From Lingula anatina (Eukaryota; Brachiopoda; Lingulata; Lingulida; Lingulidae): DNA of 22,334 nucleotides. Below the pieces are notes generated by a model. That model worked only from the letters and a program-made list of their open reading frames with translations, did not search any database and was not told the origin of the DNA. The position numbers and the translations under genes are program-made. Shown here one piece after another: positions 1-10,739 of this stretch (position 1 is its first letter; each line of letters begins with the position of its first letter). Location: contig NW_019773570.1 in assembly GCF_001039355.2 (NCBI RefSeq), positions 1-22,334 on the forward strand, written 5' to 3'.

Positions 1-165
1 TAGTGTGTTTGGGTAAACATTCGCCTATTGTCTCAGATAAGCTGTTTTGATAGCTCCATGGGAGCCTGAACAGTTTACAGTATTATCAAGGTAGCGCGCG
101 CTGTGCCTCAGTGAATTTTTTTTGTTCTATTGCATGGATAACGCAATTTCTCGCAGTCCCTAGTG

Positions 166-196
166 GTTGCTATGGAACAGCATTGCCGCCATCTTG
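166..196. promoter_or_regulatory. Promoter-like motif cluster (X-box-like plus YY1-like)
   Basis: GTTGCTATGGAAC (166-178) is close to an RFX X-box but one base short. CCGCCATCTTG (186-196) is a strong YY1-type match. CpG-containing sequence (CGCGCGC near 95) lies upstream. No coding exon could be tied to it in the window, so it could equally be transposon sequence. Confidence 0.25.
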
Positions 197-199
197 CAG

Positions 200-1220
200 T
201 TGAGAGCCCATAGGCTTACGTCAACACGTGGAAATTTGTTTTGGGTTTTTAGTATCTTTTTCCTGTTACCTCATTAAAATGGGTTCTGGCGTTTGTCTAT
301 ACTTGTTATCATTTTCAAGATTGTATTGATCTATGTAGAGCTGATATATAACTGGTTTAAAAGCAATGTATCGGCCGATTCATGTGGTGCCATTTTCCAG
401 CGAGAGCTGATATTGAGAGTAAAGAAATTATCAATTAACATTCCCAATTTCGAGCAGACAATAGCCGGTAAAATGAACATATATATACAGTTCATAGTAG
501 TGTTGATGTCAACTTTGATAAAAGGATATTAAAAGCACCCCGGGTGCGTTTTTGTGTGTCACAAATGTATGTGTTTTGCCGTATTGCAACGAGAAACGAT
601 ATTGAGGGTGTTGATGTCATCTTTATTTAAAAGATGATTAAAAATGATTAAAAATACCAGCCTAAAAGAAATGTCAACGAGCCTAAGAAATCGGAGAGAA
701 ATTGCGTCATTTTAATTCAAGACACGATTGAAGGTTTCATTACTGCCGCATCTCAGGCTAATTTGTCACACAGAGAGAAATTTTCGACACTAGATATATT
801 TTCCTATCGGATCATAGCTAAAAACAAGTATACTACACTAAAATTATACAATTTTGAATGCTCATTTTACGGCAACAAACAAGATTGCCTTTACCACATA
901 GGGCATTTTGAATTCCTCCATGAACAAACATCTCAAAGTCTCACATAGCTTCCAAATTGATAGAACAAATTGTACTTATACTTAATCTCTATAAGTTTAT
1001 TGTCTCATCCACCCGAAAGATTGCCTCACATTATCGCGAACTACCTGCCCAAATGACGCAAAAAGTCATCGTCAATTACGATATGCTCGCTACCTGTATG
1101 GGAGGTCACGTGATCCGAACGCACATGGTTTCATGAAGAGCTCCCACTAAGCTGATTATCCTTTGATCTTGCTCCACGTTTCACATCCTTTCATTATTAT
1201 GTCCAAGCATACAATAATGC
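200..1220. other. Unassigned sequence
   Basis: Open frames here are short, AT-rich and lack convincing starts or splice sites. A loosely repeated block, GTGTTGATGTCAxCTTT, occurs near 500 and 608. I see no recognisable gene. Confidence 0.4.
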
Positions 1221-1223
1221 CAA

Positions 1224-1269
1224 TGTGTGTGTGTGTGTGTGTGTGTTCATGTGTGTGTGTGTGTGTGTT

Positions 1270-1336
<67 letters not shown>

Positions 1337-1337
1337 G
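1224..1337. repeat. Compound microsatellite (TG)n(GA)n
   Basis: The TG tract is interrupted twice by TTCA and passes into a GA tract near 1315. Open frames across it on both strands are pure low complexity and were not called as genes. Confidence 0.97.
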
Positions 1338-1444
1338 TACAAGGTTTTATGGTTGGGGTGGTGCCATCTGCAGGAACACAGGTACCTAGCTCTATCATCA
1401 GATTTAAAATGTTTTGTCTTTGGTTGCAGCTTCTAGCACACACT

Positions 1445-2397
1445 CAATAGAGTCTTTTCCACGGTCACGTGACTTCCGCTAAATTATCCGTGAGAACGCG
1501 AGATTTTGCGGGATTTGAAGTTTCAGGGGGAAAGTGTGGAGTGTACACGACGGACGCCATATCGAGGAGTGCTCATTTCAATCTGAATTTTCAAAGTTTC
1601 GTAACATGTTAACACCTGATTTTTTTCGAAAACACATTCATGGGAGCAGTTGGAATAGAAATTTAGCAGAAGTACCTGATGACTTTTCAATGAAAGAACT
1701 AAAAACGTACCTCATCGACAGCAAAGATAGGACATTCGGTACTTTTGTAGTATACCCCCCCCCCCTGTAACTTCCTGAAACTTTCATTTTTCAAACATTT
1801 TTTTTCAGTGTCTTTTGCACCTATGTCAAAGCTGTTGAAATAAAATGTTTTTGTAATTACCTGTGGTCTTTTTATTAGTTTTAATCACGTTTAATCCACC
1901 CCATTGAAATACAATGTGAAAATTTACAATGTAACCGCAGCTTGCTGCGTTTTCGTTGGCTAACTCTACCTTATTTTATGTGAACATAGGATTGATACAT
2001 TGTATACTTGGATTTCCTCTGTGAAATTATTATGAGCTACTTGTTCACATAAAATTACCTTAGGGTTAGCCAACGAAAATGCGGCAAGTTATTGACTGCG
2101 AGTGTAAATTGAAGATTCTAACTTTGTATTTCAATGGGCTGGATTAAACGTGATTAACACTAATAAAAAGTCCACAGGTAATTACAAAAGCATTTTATTT
2201 CAACAGCTTTGACATAGATAAACAATAAAATGTAAAAAACTGTTTGAAAAGTGAAAGTTACAGAAAGTTACAGGGTGGGGGGGGGGGATACTACAAAAGT
2301 ACCGAAGGCCCCTTCTACTCTTTCCCCCTGAGAAACAGTCCCGCACAAAATGGCGCGAACTGCGCATGCTCACGATTTCGTGGAAAAGACTCTATTG
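1445..2397. mobile_element. Long near-palindromic transposon (about 950 bp)
   Basis: The ends are CAATAGAGTCTTTTCCACG and its reverse complement. The arms stay complementary through the poly-C/poly-G tract (1756-1766 and 2275-2287), the CAGCTTTGACATAG and GATTAAACGTGATTA blocks, and CGTTGGCTAAC (about 1955-1965) with GTTAGCCAACG (about 2075-2085). The loop is about 1987-2042. The left arm keeps about 200 bp (1533-1735) absent from the right arm. The border may be the TA inside CAATAG, which would suit a TA target duplication, but no longer duplication is clear. Confidence 0.8.
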
Positions 2398-2651
2398 CAT
2401 TGCCAAAGTAACCCTTTTTATTTAAAAGGATCTGGTAGACCCATACATAAAATGTCTTTGTTGATGTTATTCTTGACAGGTTAGCAAGGGTACGTATTAT
2501 ACATGGCATGTTTGAAATTTTGTTGTTGTTGTTGTTTATGCCATAATATATTCTAGCTACATGTTTACTTCAAACATATTACATATATCTATGTAAAATT
2601 TTTAAAGAATGAAATCAGGAACCTTTCAACCAGATTCCGAACTTTACTCAC

Positions 2652-4657
2652 ACCCTGTGAATATAGTTGTCCTACTTGACTGCGATATTCCAAGGAAACA
2701 GAGACACACTTTGCCAGCCTTATCTTCAGACATATCAGGTAAGCTGTACAAAGTAAAGTTGACCTGTGTGTCCCCTATGGACACAGCGGGGTTCCTATCC
2801 CTGGCCCTGATGACCAGTCTTTTCTCAGGTATGTCACAGTCACAGCACAGACCCACTTCACTGGCATTGTAACTTGGGATCATCCTCGGGGCCAGTTCAC
2901 ATGTTATGGTAAGGTTGGACCCAACAAGCACTACTGGGTCCATTGGAGATATGGACACTGGAATAGACAAAACAGTTTGAATACGGGCATTCCTGGATAA
3001 AATGCGTTTTAGTAGAATGTTGCCATATTTTTGTCTTCGAAATGCAAAATAAATTTATTTATCTTTACAATATTTTATTTACTGCCTGAAAAAGTTCAAG
3101 TTGCTCAAATGCAGGTGACATGTGTTACAGCACCAGAATGCATACTGCACTACTTCATGTAACATCCATTACATTGCTCTGTTTTAAATGAACGGGAGTA
3201 TAACCAGCTAGGGAACCTATGACTACAGCTAGGGATTCGAAGAACATTTGAAGAAAAATATAAAGCTTACAAATGAATAGTAAAAAATATAAGCACTTTC
3301 TACCCCAACACTAAAAAGCTGCATTCCTCCACCTGATAAAAAATTAATAGATGAAAAGAAATACTACACCAAAGTATGCAGTATGTGACATAATATTGAC
3401 ATTATTTTCTTTTTCAAACATAGACACAAGAAAAGAACCATAGAAATTCAGACAAATTTTTGATAAAACATGCACTTCAGATCACATACATATTGATTTG
3501 ATTTATCATCAGTTTATACAATATTAGGAGACCAGACACATATAATGATAGTTTGAAAGAAAAGATGACAACTAAAGCCAGACAAAATTCGGAAACTGGT
3601 AAGTAGGCTAACAATCAACAACTTTCTGCTGATATGGAGACAATGGACCCATATGTAAGATAACCAACATACAGGTTTAAATTTCAGGACAATTTATTTT
3701 AGTTGTGACAGCAATAACTTGTTCTCTTAACTTCTTGATAGTATACAGGCACTTTAATTGTGGAAGTTAAAGTCCAACTGCTTCGATCTGATAAAATTGC
3801 ATTTATAATTGTAATGAAAAATATTTGTTTAATAAAGGCTACTCTTTGATGATATCTTGATATTGCACAATCTTAAAATGGTAAGCAAAGCATGCTGTAT
3901 CAGCACCCATCACCTTAATACAGACCTACCATTACAGTTAAATAAACAAATATTATCTCTTAAGCACTGATCAGTCAGACAGGCTTCATGCTGGTTAGTA
4001 ACTGCAAACATGAAGCATATGGGTCAATGCAAAAATAAAAAATCATAAGATAATATAAATGAATATAAAAGAGGATAATCAATTTGTATTGAAATTTAAT
4101 TTTGATACACAGGTACATGTATATATCAGTAGTCAATTAGATATTCTATCAGTGCATTACACATGGTTTCTTTGCTGCGTGTGCATTCGTCTTTTGCTAC
4201 TTAATTATTATCATTAGTTACAGTTCTCTTTTTTTAACTATTTGACTCAAAAACAACCACTTTCTCAATTAAAGTACAATTTCTACATGTATCCATTAGA
4301 TAAATTCCCAAATATGGAATGGAAAAAAATCCAATTGGATAAAAACTATCGAAGGGGCCTCATAGTTTTCATGCTTCTTTTTTTCAATCTATAAGCTACA
4401 GTAAATGCAGTGTTACATCCACAGTTCAGAAAGTTGACGAGTTCATTATTTACATATTACAAAATAAAGGTTATTCCTTTTTTATGTTCACCTGTAATTT
4501 TCTTTTGGGTTAATTATTCCTGCTCGTACATCAATTCTAAAAATTTGTGCTGATAATGATTCAATTTTCATATTCACTTACCATTTTTTGCTTCCAAATT
4601 GAAGACCTGAACTGCCAATCTGATTATTATCAGAAGAACTGCACGCAATATTGTCAT
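2652..4657 (-). CDS. Cytokine receptor-like (gp130-type) gene, 5' part: signal peptide and Ig-like exons
   Basis: Two exons are visible on the minus strand. The first (4657-4582) starts at ATG and encodes MTILRAVLLIIIRLAVQVF followed by NLEAKN. This is a plausible signal peptide, ending in phase 1 at a GTAAGT donor. The second (2957-2652, 306 nt, phase 1-1) has a strong pyrimidine-rich acceptor and a GTGAGT donor. It encodes VSISPMDPVVLVGSNLTITC and continues for about 100 residues to a conserved-looking end (KVCLCFLG, then TTIFTG). The opening resembles the N-terminal Ig-like domain of gp130/LIFR-type receptors (ISPxxPVVxxxSNxTxxC), and 1-1 symmetric exons are usual for Ig domains. Four N-glycosylation sequons (NVS, NLT, NAS, NFT) fit an extracellular domain. 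Fibronectin III, transmembrane and intracellular exons are not seen and must lie left of the window. Another Ig-domain surface receptor is the main alternative. Confidence 0.62.
2958..4581 (-). other. Intron of the receptor-like gene
   Basis: This 1.6-kb interval separates the signal-peptide exon from the Ig-like exon and has canonical GT-AG ends on the minus strand. It is AT-rich, and I see no additional exon, RNA gene or structured repeat in it. Confidence 0.55.
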
Positions 4658-4669
4658 CTTTTCCATTTC
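4651..4669 (-). promoter_or_regulatory. Short upstream ORF overlapping the receptor start codon
   Basis: Just 5' of the receptor ATG, a five-codon ORF (Met-Lys-Trp-Lys-Arg) ends in a TGA that overlaps the main ATG in the sequence ATGA. Such an arrangement can allow termination-reinitiation. It lies in the same putative exon, whose acceptor is probably the TTTCAG about 50 nt upstream of the main start. Confidence 0.4.
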
Positions 4670-4719
4670 ATGCTCACCTCAAGTTCCAAAGTTTTTAAAG
4701 CACTGAAATGCATCATATA

Positions 4720-7196
4720 AACAAATATATCTTATATTTATATTTAGCCGTAAGTTTTTTATAACACTACGAATATTTTTTGTATCCTTTTATACAATTA
4801 CAAATTCTATTTGAAGTGACATTTAATAAAAACTTATTTTCTTCAGATTAAAAGAGATTGGTTTTCTGCTCAGCGCAAACAAAATATTAGAAACAATTTT
4901 TTCATTTCTTTTTCAATGTGGACAAGTACCAAAACTAAATACATGCAAGTTGCTATATGGCAAGCTGTCTGAACAATTTATCAAACATGAATTGTTAAAG
5001 TTTGAAAACCAACTTGCTATACATATTTAAAAATGGTTTGTCCCCATGTCTTTAAAACTAAAACTAAAAAAAGTTTCTCTTCAATTTATATACCAAGAAA
5101 GTAATAATTGGCCAAAGAAAATTGGTTCTATGCTATCAAAATACAACAAGCCTATAATAGTTATATACATATCTAGTAAAAAAAAAACTGTGATAAACAT
5201 AAACAGCAAAAAAACTTACCTTATTTGTAATTAAACCTACAAATGCATGTTCACTTGTGTGTCCTTTTTCCTCAGCTTTGATGTTAGTTTTTATTTAATG
5301 CCTATTAATTACTAAAAAAGAAAAAGAAAGAAAGGAAAGAAAAGAAAAATGGATGCCATGTGGTACAATGTATATACCTATAAATGTGTCAGGTCTTTGC
5401 CCTTGTCTAGTGCAGGTCAAACATACCATACTGTTCATTTTATATTCTTTGCACTGCAGAGATTGCTTATCGCTTCTCAAGTTTTAGACTTGGAGATAGC
5501 TTAACCCACTACTGAGTTTAAAGCTTGCAGCAATGTGGAGTACGTCCATATATTTAGGGTGCCTTTATGCTGCATATCTTTTTCTGATATGAAAAATAAA
5601 GGTCACAAGTCGAGTTTCAAGTCTGCTTGAAGGATTATTGTTCTATGTGCCATCCCACGCTATAGGTGAACACCATTAAACTTTGTCACATGTTCCATAT
5701 TTTTTCCTTTCATGCATAGTATCAGTTTTATAGTGTCATCTCACAATGACCTGATATGTTTAACATTGTCTTGATGTGACACCAATATCAATAAGCCAAG
5801 TCGGTTAGCTGGCTCCAGTATGCAGACAGTTTTCAGTATAGAGATGACCTAACATCGCCTTATAAGGCTTGAAAAATACTCAACAAAATCCAGTATTGTT
5901 TAAAAGACACAGTTTGTTAGATTACAGAGTAAAACAATCATAAATCATTATAAAAAGGCTGGCCTACCTTGATTTAGGGAAGCACCTTCACAAATCACAC
6001 TATCACTTTTAGAACATTAAAATATCAAGATTACAAACTGAGACTGTTGGAAACTGTGTCCAATATGTCTAAAGCATATTCTATAAATGTTATATCAGCT
6101 GACCTCTTCTCCAATGAATAAAATTAATTATCAATCTCATCTTCGAACAATCACAATCTCAAAGTTCAACACACCCCTCAAAGGAGGAATACAGGAGCAC
6201 TATGTGGACATGTACCTCATATAGTGTTCTTGCATTAAGGTGTTAATAAGTATTGTGAACAAGGACAAGATATCTGATAAGATAAAATCTGCTCTTCAGT
6301 TTTCAGGCCTTTTGACCTTCATGACAAATAAAAATTTGTGTTACATGAAGTAGCAATGTAGCTTAATTGGCCTCACAAAAGTATTATTTTCAATTGCTAA
6401 AACATTAATTACTGGGCAGAATACAATTAACATGTAAAGTTTTCATACATATCCCTTGTATACTGGTTTTACACACACACAAAAAAAAAAAAAAATGAAA
6501 TATAGCACATCGCGATCACAGTTATTAACATTTACACTTGTTTCATTGAATAGCAATGTTACATACAGGTGTTGCAACCTATTGTGGCTGCTTCATGAAT
6601 TTAGGCCAAACACTGTTTCATTTATAACTGATGAGAACAGAAGCTAATGTATAAAACTCATTAGCTTATACTTATTACCTGAAAACAATGCCTATCAGCC
6701 TTGTAGTAGTAAAACATCTGACCTGCCAGGCTTGTACTGGTATTACATCTGACCTGTCTTGTGGACACTACATCAAGGTGACTCTTTTATAGTTTGGACA
6801 CAATAAGGAAGTATTGCATATGTGCTGTCAGGTTATATTGATACTTCTTTATGCCATTTTTTCCATGAAAGCATCTATTGTGATATGCTCTAAAAACCCC
6901 CTAAAGAGACTTCATGCACCATTGCTTCAAGCACATTTATTGCATGCCATCATTGATATTTTTATTCTTCTGCCACGCTTGTAATGAGGTTATAACATGT
7001 TTAATATATCCCACAACAAAACCTAAGATTTCAAAAACAAATTTAATATATCAATATATCTCTTAATATTGAGGGGCAAATACCATTAGTACAATTCACT
7101 TTAAAATAAAATATATAAGCATCAATGTCTGAACTAGACATCTAATAAGTCAAGTTCCAATCAGAACTTACTCTGTATTTAGCCCTGGACCCCTTT

Positions 7197-7198
<2 letters not shown>
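4720..7198. other. Long AT-rich interval without a recognised gene
   Basis: A GTAAGT-type donor on the minus strand near 5214 could belong to a 5' UTR exon of the receptor-like gene, but no coding frame supports it. The rest holds only small low-complexity tracts and the 31-bp duplication. Confidence 0.4.
6698..6759. repeat. Degenerate 31-bp tandem duplication
   Basis: Two adjacent units share GxCTTGTAxT and ACATCTGACCTG. The feature is short and diverged, with no coding significance apparent. Confidence 0.5.
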
Positions 7199-7247
<49 letters not shown>

Positions 7248-7273
7248 AAAAATAAATAAATAAATAAATAAAA
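7199..7273. repeat. Microsatellites (AC)n and (AAAT)n
   Basis: A pure AC tract to about 7243 is followed by AAAT repeats at about 7250-7273. Confidence 0.97.
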
Positions 7274-7617
7274 AGTTTTGGCCCAAAGGGATCAGCTAAG
7301 ATTGACTGTTAAAAGGTCATTTAGCTGATTACTACGTAATAGCAGTTTAACCACAATAAGTCACCTACACCTAGGACCCACTAGACAACTTGTTTGTTTA
7401 GTGGGTCCATTAGGTAGAAATCAAATTGTTACCACCTAAATGTTTTAAAGAAGTAAAATTTTTATACAAAAGTCATAAGAAGCATTCAGCACAAGTTCCT
7501 GAGGAGTTCATACAACTAAATCCCCTTTCACAAGGCACACTAATTGGGATAACTAGTGCAAAAACAACCAACTTGCAAAAGAAAGGATACAAATCTTTGT
7601 ATTCATCTGTTGTTAAC

Positions 7618-8399
7618 TACCCTGAGTGTCAGAGCAACGTAAAAGCTAGCTTGTTAAATATACATTGTGATGGAGTCGCTTTTACTAAACTCTGACAAAC
7701 ACCGACAATCTGAGGGCATTCTTCTTCAAAATTTTGCCTGGGGTGCTTCCATATTTGGAAGTGACATGTCACAGCTTTGTCCGCCTGGATCCATATTTGG
7801 AAGTCATAAGTCTCGTACGTCACAGGTTTAGCCGCCTGGAGCTGCCTTTCCCGCCTTGCGCTGATGTTATCTTGTGCAGACAAGACAAGAAGCAAGTTAG
7901 AAGTTAGAAGTTTGAATTGAAAATATCTTGCAGTTGAAGGTCAGTGCCACAATTCAAGCAATATTCTGCTTTTAAAACTGATTTTGGTGTAGCCATTGCA
8001 CAGCCCTTATAGTGGTATCGGGCATCCAGTGTAGCTGTCAAACTTGGCACACGGCAAGCACGTGTATTGTGCACGTGTATATCTCAGAACTAAATGTTCT
8101 TTGATAAGCAAAAAATACAAAAACATTGGATATACCTTTTTCTTTTTGAAACATATTATTTTTTTTCTCACTTTACATATCTTAAATACAGCAAATAAAA
8201 TTAAATAAAGCAGAATTAAATCTGTTTTACGTTTCATTTTGGTCTGATGACATTCAACTGCAGATTCACTGCGGAGCAGTTCTATTTGATTGACGGAAAG
8301 CTAACATGGCCGCTGTTCGCTAGAGCCTGGTATTGCTGATATGGGTTATATATGAAATCAAGATCGAGCTGGCAATACCAGAATCTAGTACCTAGGGTA
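7618..8399. mobile_element. Non-autonomous DNA transposon, copy A (8-bp TSD, hAT- or P-like)
   Basis: The 782-bp element begins TACCCTGAG and ends with CCTAGGGTA, giving short terminal inverted repeats (TACCCT). It is flanked by a perfect 8-bp direct repeat, TTGTTAAC, at 7610-7617 and 8400-8407. Each end also carries a subterminal hairpin: GTAAAAGC/GCTTTTAC (7639-7646 and 7678-7685) at the left and GGTATTGC/GCAATACC (8329-8336 and 8372-8379) at the right. No transposase is visible. The open frames inside encode nothing I recognise. Confidence 0.85.
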
Positions 8400-8407
8400 T
8401 TGTTAAC

Positions 8408-9074
8408 ACATACTCAGAAAAACTTGCTAAATTCATATGTCTGTGAACATGCATGCACAAGTTGCTTGAACATGGGGTACTCTGCAACCAGACCATCCCT
8501 ATCAATGACAGACCTTATCATGTGAAAGCTGTAGGTGACACTGGTCACTTAAAGAATGTCACTTATGGAACTTTCTGACCTTTACTGACATTTACAAAAA
8601 ACAAGTAGATAATGTTACACTGAGGACTGAGATAAATGTGTCAAATGGGCACAATACATTAAAATTGGAGGTCAATTTTGATAAAACAGCGTCAGGGATG
8701 CACAAAAATTGCGCTAACTGGAACCCTGCTATAGCCTACTGGGTAGAGTGCATAGTTCAGAGTGTAAAGCCATTATAGGTACCGGTATGTGTCATCGTTG
8801 GCAAATATACTGGCTTAATTATTTTCAGAAGGTTGGAAAGAATAATACCTATTAGAGGAAATGGACGTGTCATTATTACAAATAGAGTCCTAAAGCAAAA
8901 ATGCAGGTGGCTGATTTAATTATCACCTCTTCTGAAAGAGGAAACATTTAGAGATTGTAATGATTTATCACTTCTCCCTAAAGCGGGAACATATAATACT
9001 GGTAATACATTTTTGGACTACATTATTTGTATGTGCCACAGGATGGAAAAACAAGCTGTTTAGTCAAAATATAA
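8408..9074. other. Interval without a recognised feature
   Basis: Between copy A of the 0.78-kb transposon and the (AC)n(AT)n tract I see no plausible exon or structured repeat. Confidence 0.4.

Positions 9075-9126
<52 letters not shown>
9075..9126. repeat. Compound microsatellite (AC)n(AT)n
   Basis: The AC tract changes directly to AT near 9097. Confidence 0.97.
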
Positions 9127-9128
<2 letters not shown>

Positions 9129-9403
9129 CAGAATCAATACCTTGCAATAGTATAAAAATGCAACATGGTATTGGCATGGGGACTTGTTTTCCTTCTCTCA
9201 AATAATGTGTTTTTATAAACATATCATGTTTTTTATATAACACATTATTTTGCCTGCAGAAAAATTCAAGCAATACAAAATTGCCCTACATTCACAGCAA
9301 TTTTTAAACTTTTTAAATCTACAATACTATAAAGCTGTCCAGCATCCATTGTCTTTGTTGACCAAGATAACGTACTTAGGCCCAACGTTGAATTTCCATT
9401 TAA

Positions 9404-9663
9404 GGCTTCATTCACATGCAATGTCTATTTTCTAAATTCTATTTTCTATTCGCGGTATGTCTTATGATCACGGTCAGTGCCCTGAATATCCCGCGGCGTA
9501 ATTACTGGCAGCGCGAGCCAGTTACTATAAGTTACTATAAGTAACTGGCTCGCGCTGCCAGTAATTACGCCGCAGGATATTCAGGGCACAGACCGTGATC
9601 ATAAGACATACCGCGAATAGAAAATAGATTTTTAGAAAATAGACATTCCATGTGAACGAAGCC
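9404..9663. mobile_element. Near-perfect 260-bp palindromic MITE
   Basis: The arms begin GGCTTCATTCACATG and end CATGTGAACGAAGCC, and are almost identical across about 125 bp each, meeting near 9530-9541 at a repeated GTTACTATAA. It is flanked by TAA on both sides (9401-9403 and 9664-9666), fitting a PIF/Harbinger-type 3-bp duplication. There is no coding capacity. Confidence 0.85.
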
Positions 9664-9720
9664 TAAGAGTAAGTGCTCACGGTTAGCTGAATATCTTTGG
9701 GAAACCCTGGCGCACAGTTA

Positions 9721-9939
9721 GACCCCATTTCCATAGATTTTAGATCTATCCCTGTGGAGAGTCTCACTAGATTACTGTCAGCTTAGCTGGCTTAACCGTC
9801 TGTCCCGTACTGAAAGCTGTAAGGGGGTAATTAACTATGGTGCGCGCTCAGCTGACTGCAATTTAGCGTGAACCCCCAGGGAGTAAGGTTGATCTAAATC
9901 TTAATCTCTGGATCGATCTAAATCTCTGGGAATACACCC
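9721..9939. mobile_element. Palindromic MITE family 2, copy 1
   Basis: The ends read GACCCCATTTCC and GGGAATACACCC, with internal AGATCGATCTAAA-type and AGTCTCACTAGATT motifs shared with the copies at 12517 and 14869. TTA flanks both sides (9718-9720 and 9940-9942). The internal arms are partly complementary around a GTAAGGGGGTAATTAACT centre. Confidence 0.75.
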
Positions 9940-10009
9940 TTAGTCACTTTCAATACTACACATTGTCAACATATTCCCAACCAAACAACAGACATGCTTA
10001 AAACTTTTC

Positions 10010-10320
10010 AGAAGGGCCGGACATTTGGACCGGCAGTAGTAAAAAAATTGCCAGACTGAAAATCACCCTATTCGTTTGAGACGGATACTACGATAAGGTA
10101 GCTTACTTTGTGTGTCAATGTGATCGGTAAGAAATGGAAGGGGACAACTATTTGGGTTTTATATTAGTGAAGTATGTTGAATGATGACTGTAAATTCAAA
10201 ATGTCGGCTCTTAAAACTCTTATTGGTCCTTTGGACCGACCAGGTCCAATTTTTTACCGGTTCAGACAAATTTAGTCGGTCATGACCGATCGGACCAACA
10301 GTTTCAGCAGTGTCCCTACC
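10010..10320. repeat. Palindrome-rich sequence, possibly a degraded transposon
   Basis: Short complementary blocks around GGACCG/CGGTCC recur, including GGCCGGACATTTGGACCGGC near 10015 and GGTCATGACCGATCGGACC near 10280. I could not define ends or a target duplication. Confidence 0.35.
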
Positions 10321-10500
10321 CGGGTACATTGGGCTAACTAATAACCAACAATGGCCCAATAATTACCCAACCTCTAAACAACAGTGTCTTTACATTGGCC
10401 CAACTAATAGCCAACACTGATCCAACAGCTACCCAACCTCAAACCAACAATGCATTGACCTTGGCTCAATGGTGAACCAATGTTACTGCAATTTGCAAAA
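10320..10500. repeat. Degenerate tandem repeat of about 60-65 bp
   Basis: The blocks ACATTGGG/CCCAACTAATAxCCAACA and ACCCAACCTxxAAxCAACA recur at about 10326-10388 and 10391-10456. A weaker third partial copy follows (GGCTCAATGGTGAACCAATG). The composition suggests the internal repeats of a transposon. Confidence 0.65.
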
Positions 10501-10614
10501 TAATTAATGAGCCAACCTAAAACCAGGGGCACAGTGATTTACAGTGACCCAACATGAGCTTAAGTCTAGTAAATAATTTTCTGTGATAGGAGGGCACGTT
10601 AATTAAACGTGCTC

Positions 10615-10736
10615 AGGCAGATCAATTGTCCTGATGAAATATCTTGAGTATCTGGAATCTGCAGACTGTCAGGTATGAATGAAAAAATTAACAAGCTGAC
10701 TAAGGGATGAATTCTTCAGAGGACTTGATCTGCCTG
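10615..10736. mobile_element. Small MITE-like inverted repeat element
   Basis: The left end CAGGCAGATCAATTGTCCT and right end AGGACTTGATCTGCCTG form inverted repeats of about 16 bp, 122 bp overall. No target duplication is clear. Immediately left, GCACGTT/AACGTGC (10594-10612) forms a separate 7-bp-arm hairpin. Confidence 0.55.
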
Positions 10737-10739
10737 TGA

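Noticed and set aside
1156-1450. Open frames on both strands across the (TG)n(GA)n tract
   Set aside because: Both encode only Cys-Val or His-Thr and Arg-Glu or Leu-Ser low complexity produced by the microsatellite.
2315-2509. Minus-strand frame as a further receptor exon
   Set aside because: About half lies inside the palindromic transposon and it shows no fibronectin III features or matching splice sites.
2609-2872. Plus-strand open frame across the Ig-like exon
   Set aside because: It is the shadow of the minus-strand Ig-like exon, which has proper splice sites and a family-like sequence.
8960-9273. Open frames around the (AC)n(AT)n repeat
   Set aside because: The translations are dominated by the microsatellite (HTHTHT/YIYIYI and the antisense equivalent).
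10594-10612. GCACGTT/AACGTGC hairpin as a regulatory element or terminator
   Set aside because: It is a short arm with an AT-rich loop beside a MITE; there is no adjacent gene to regulate.
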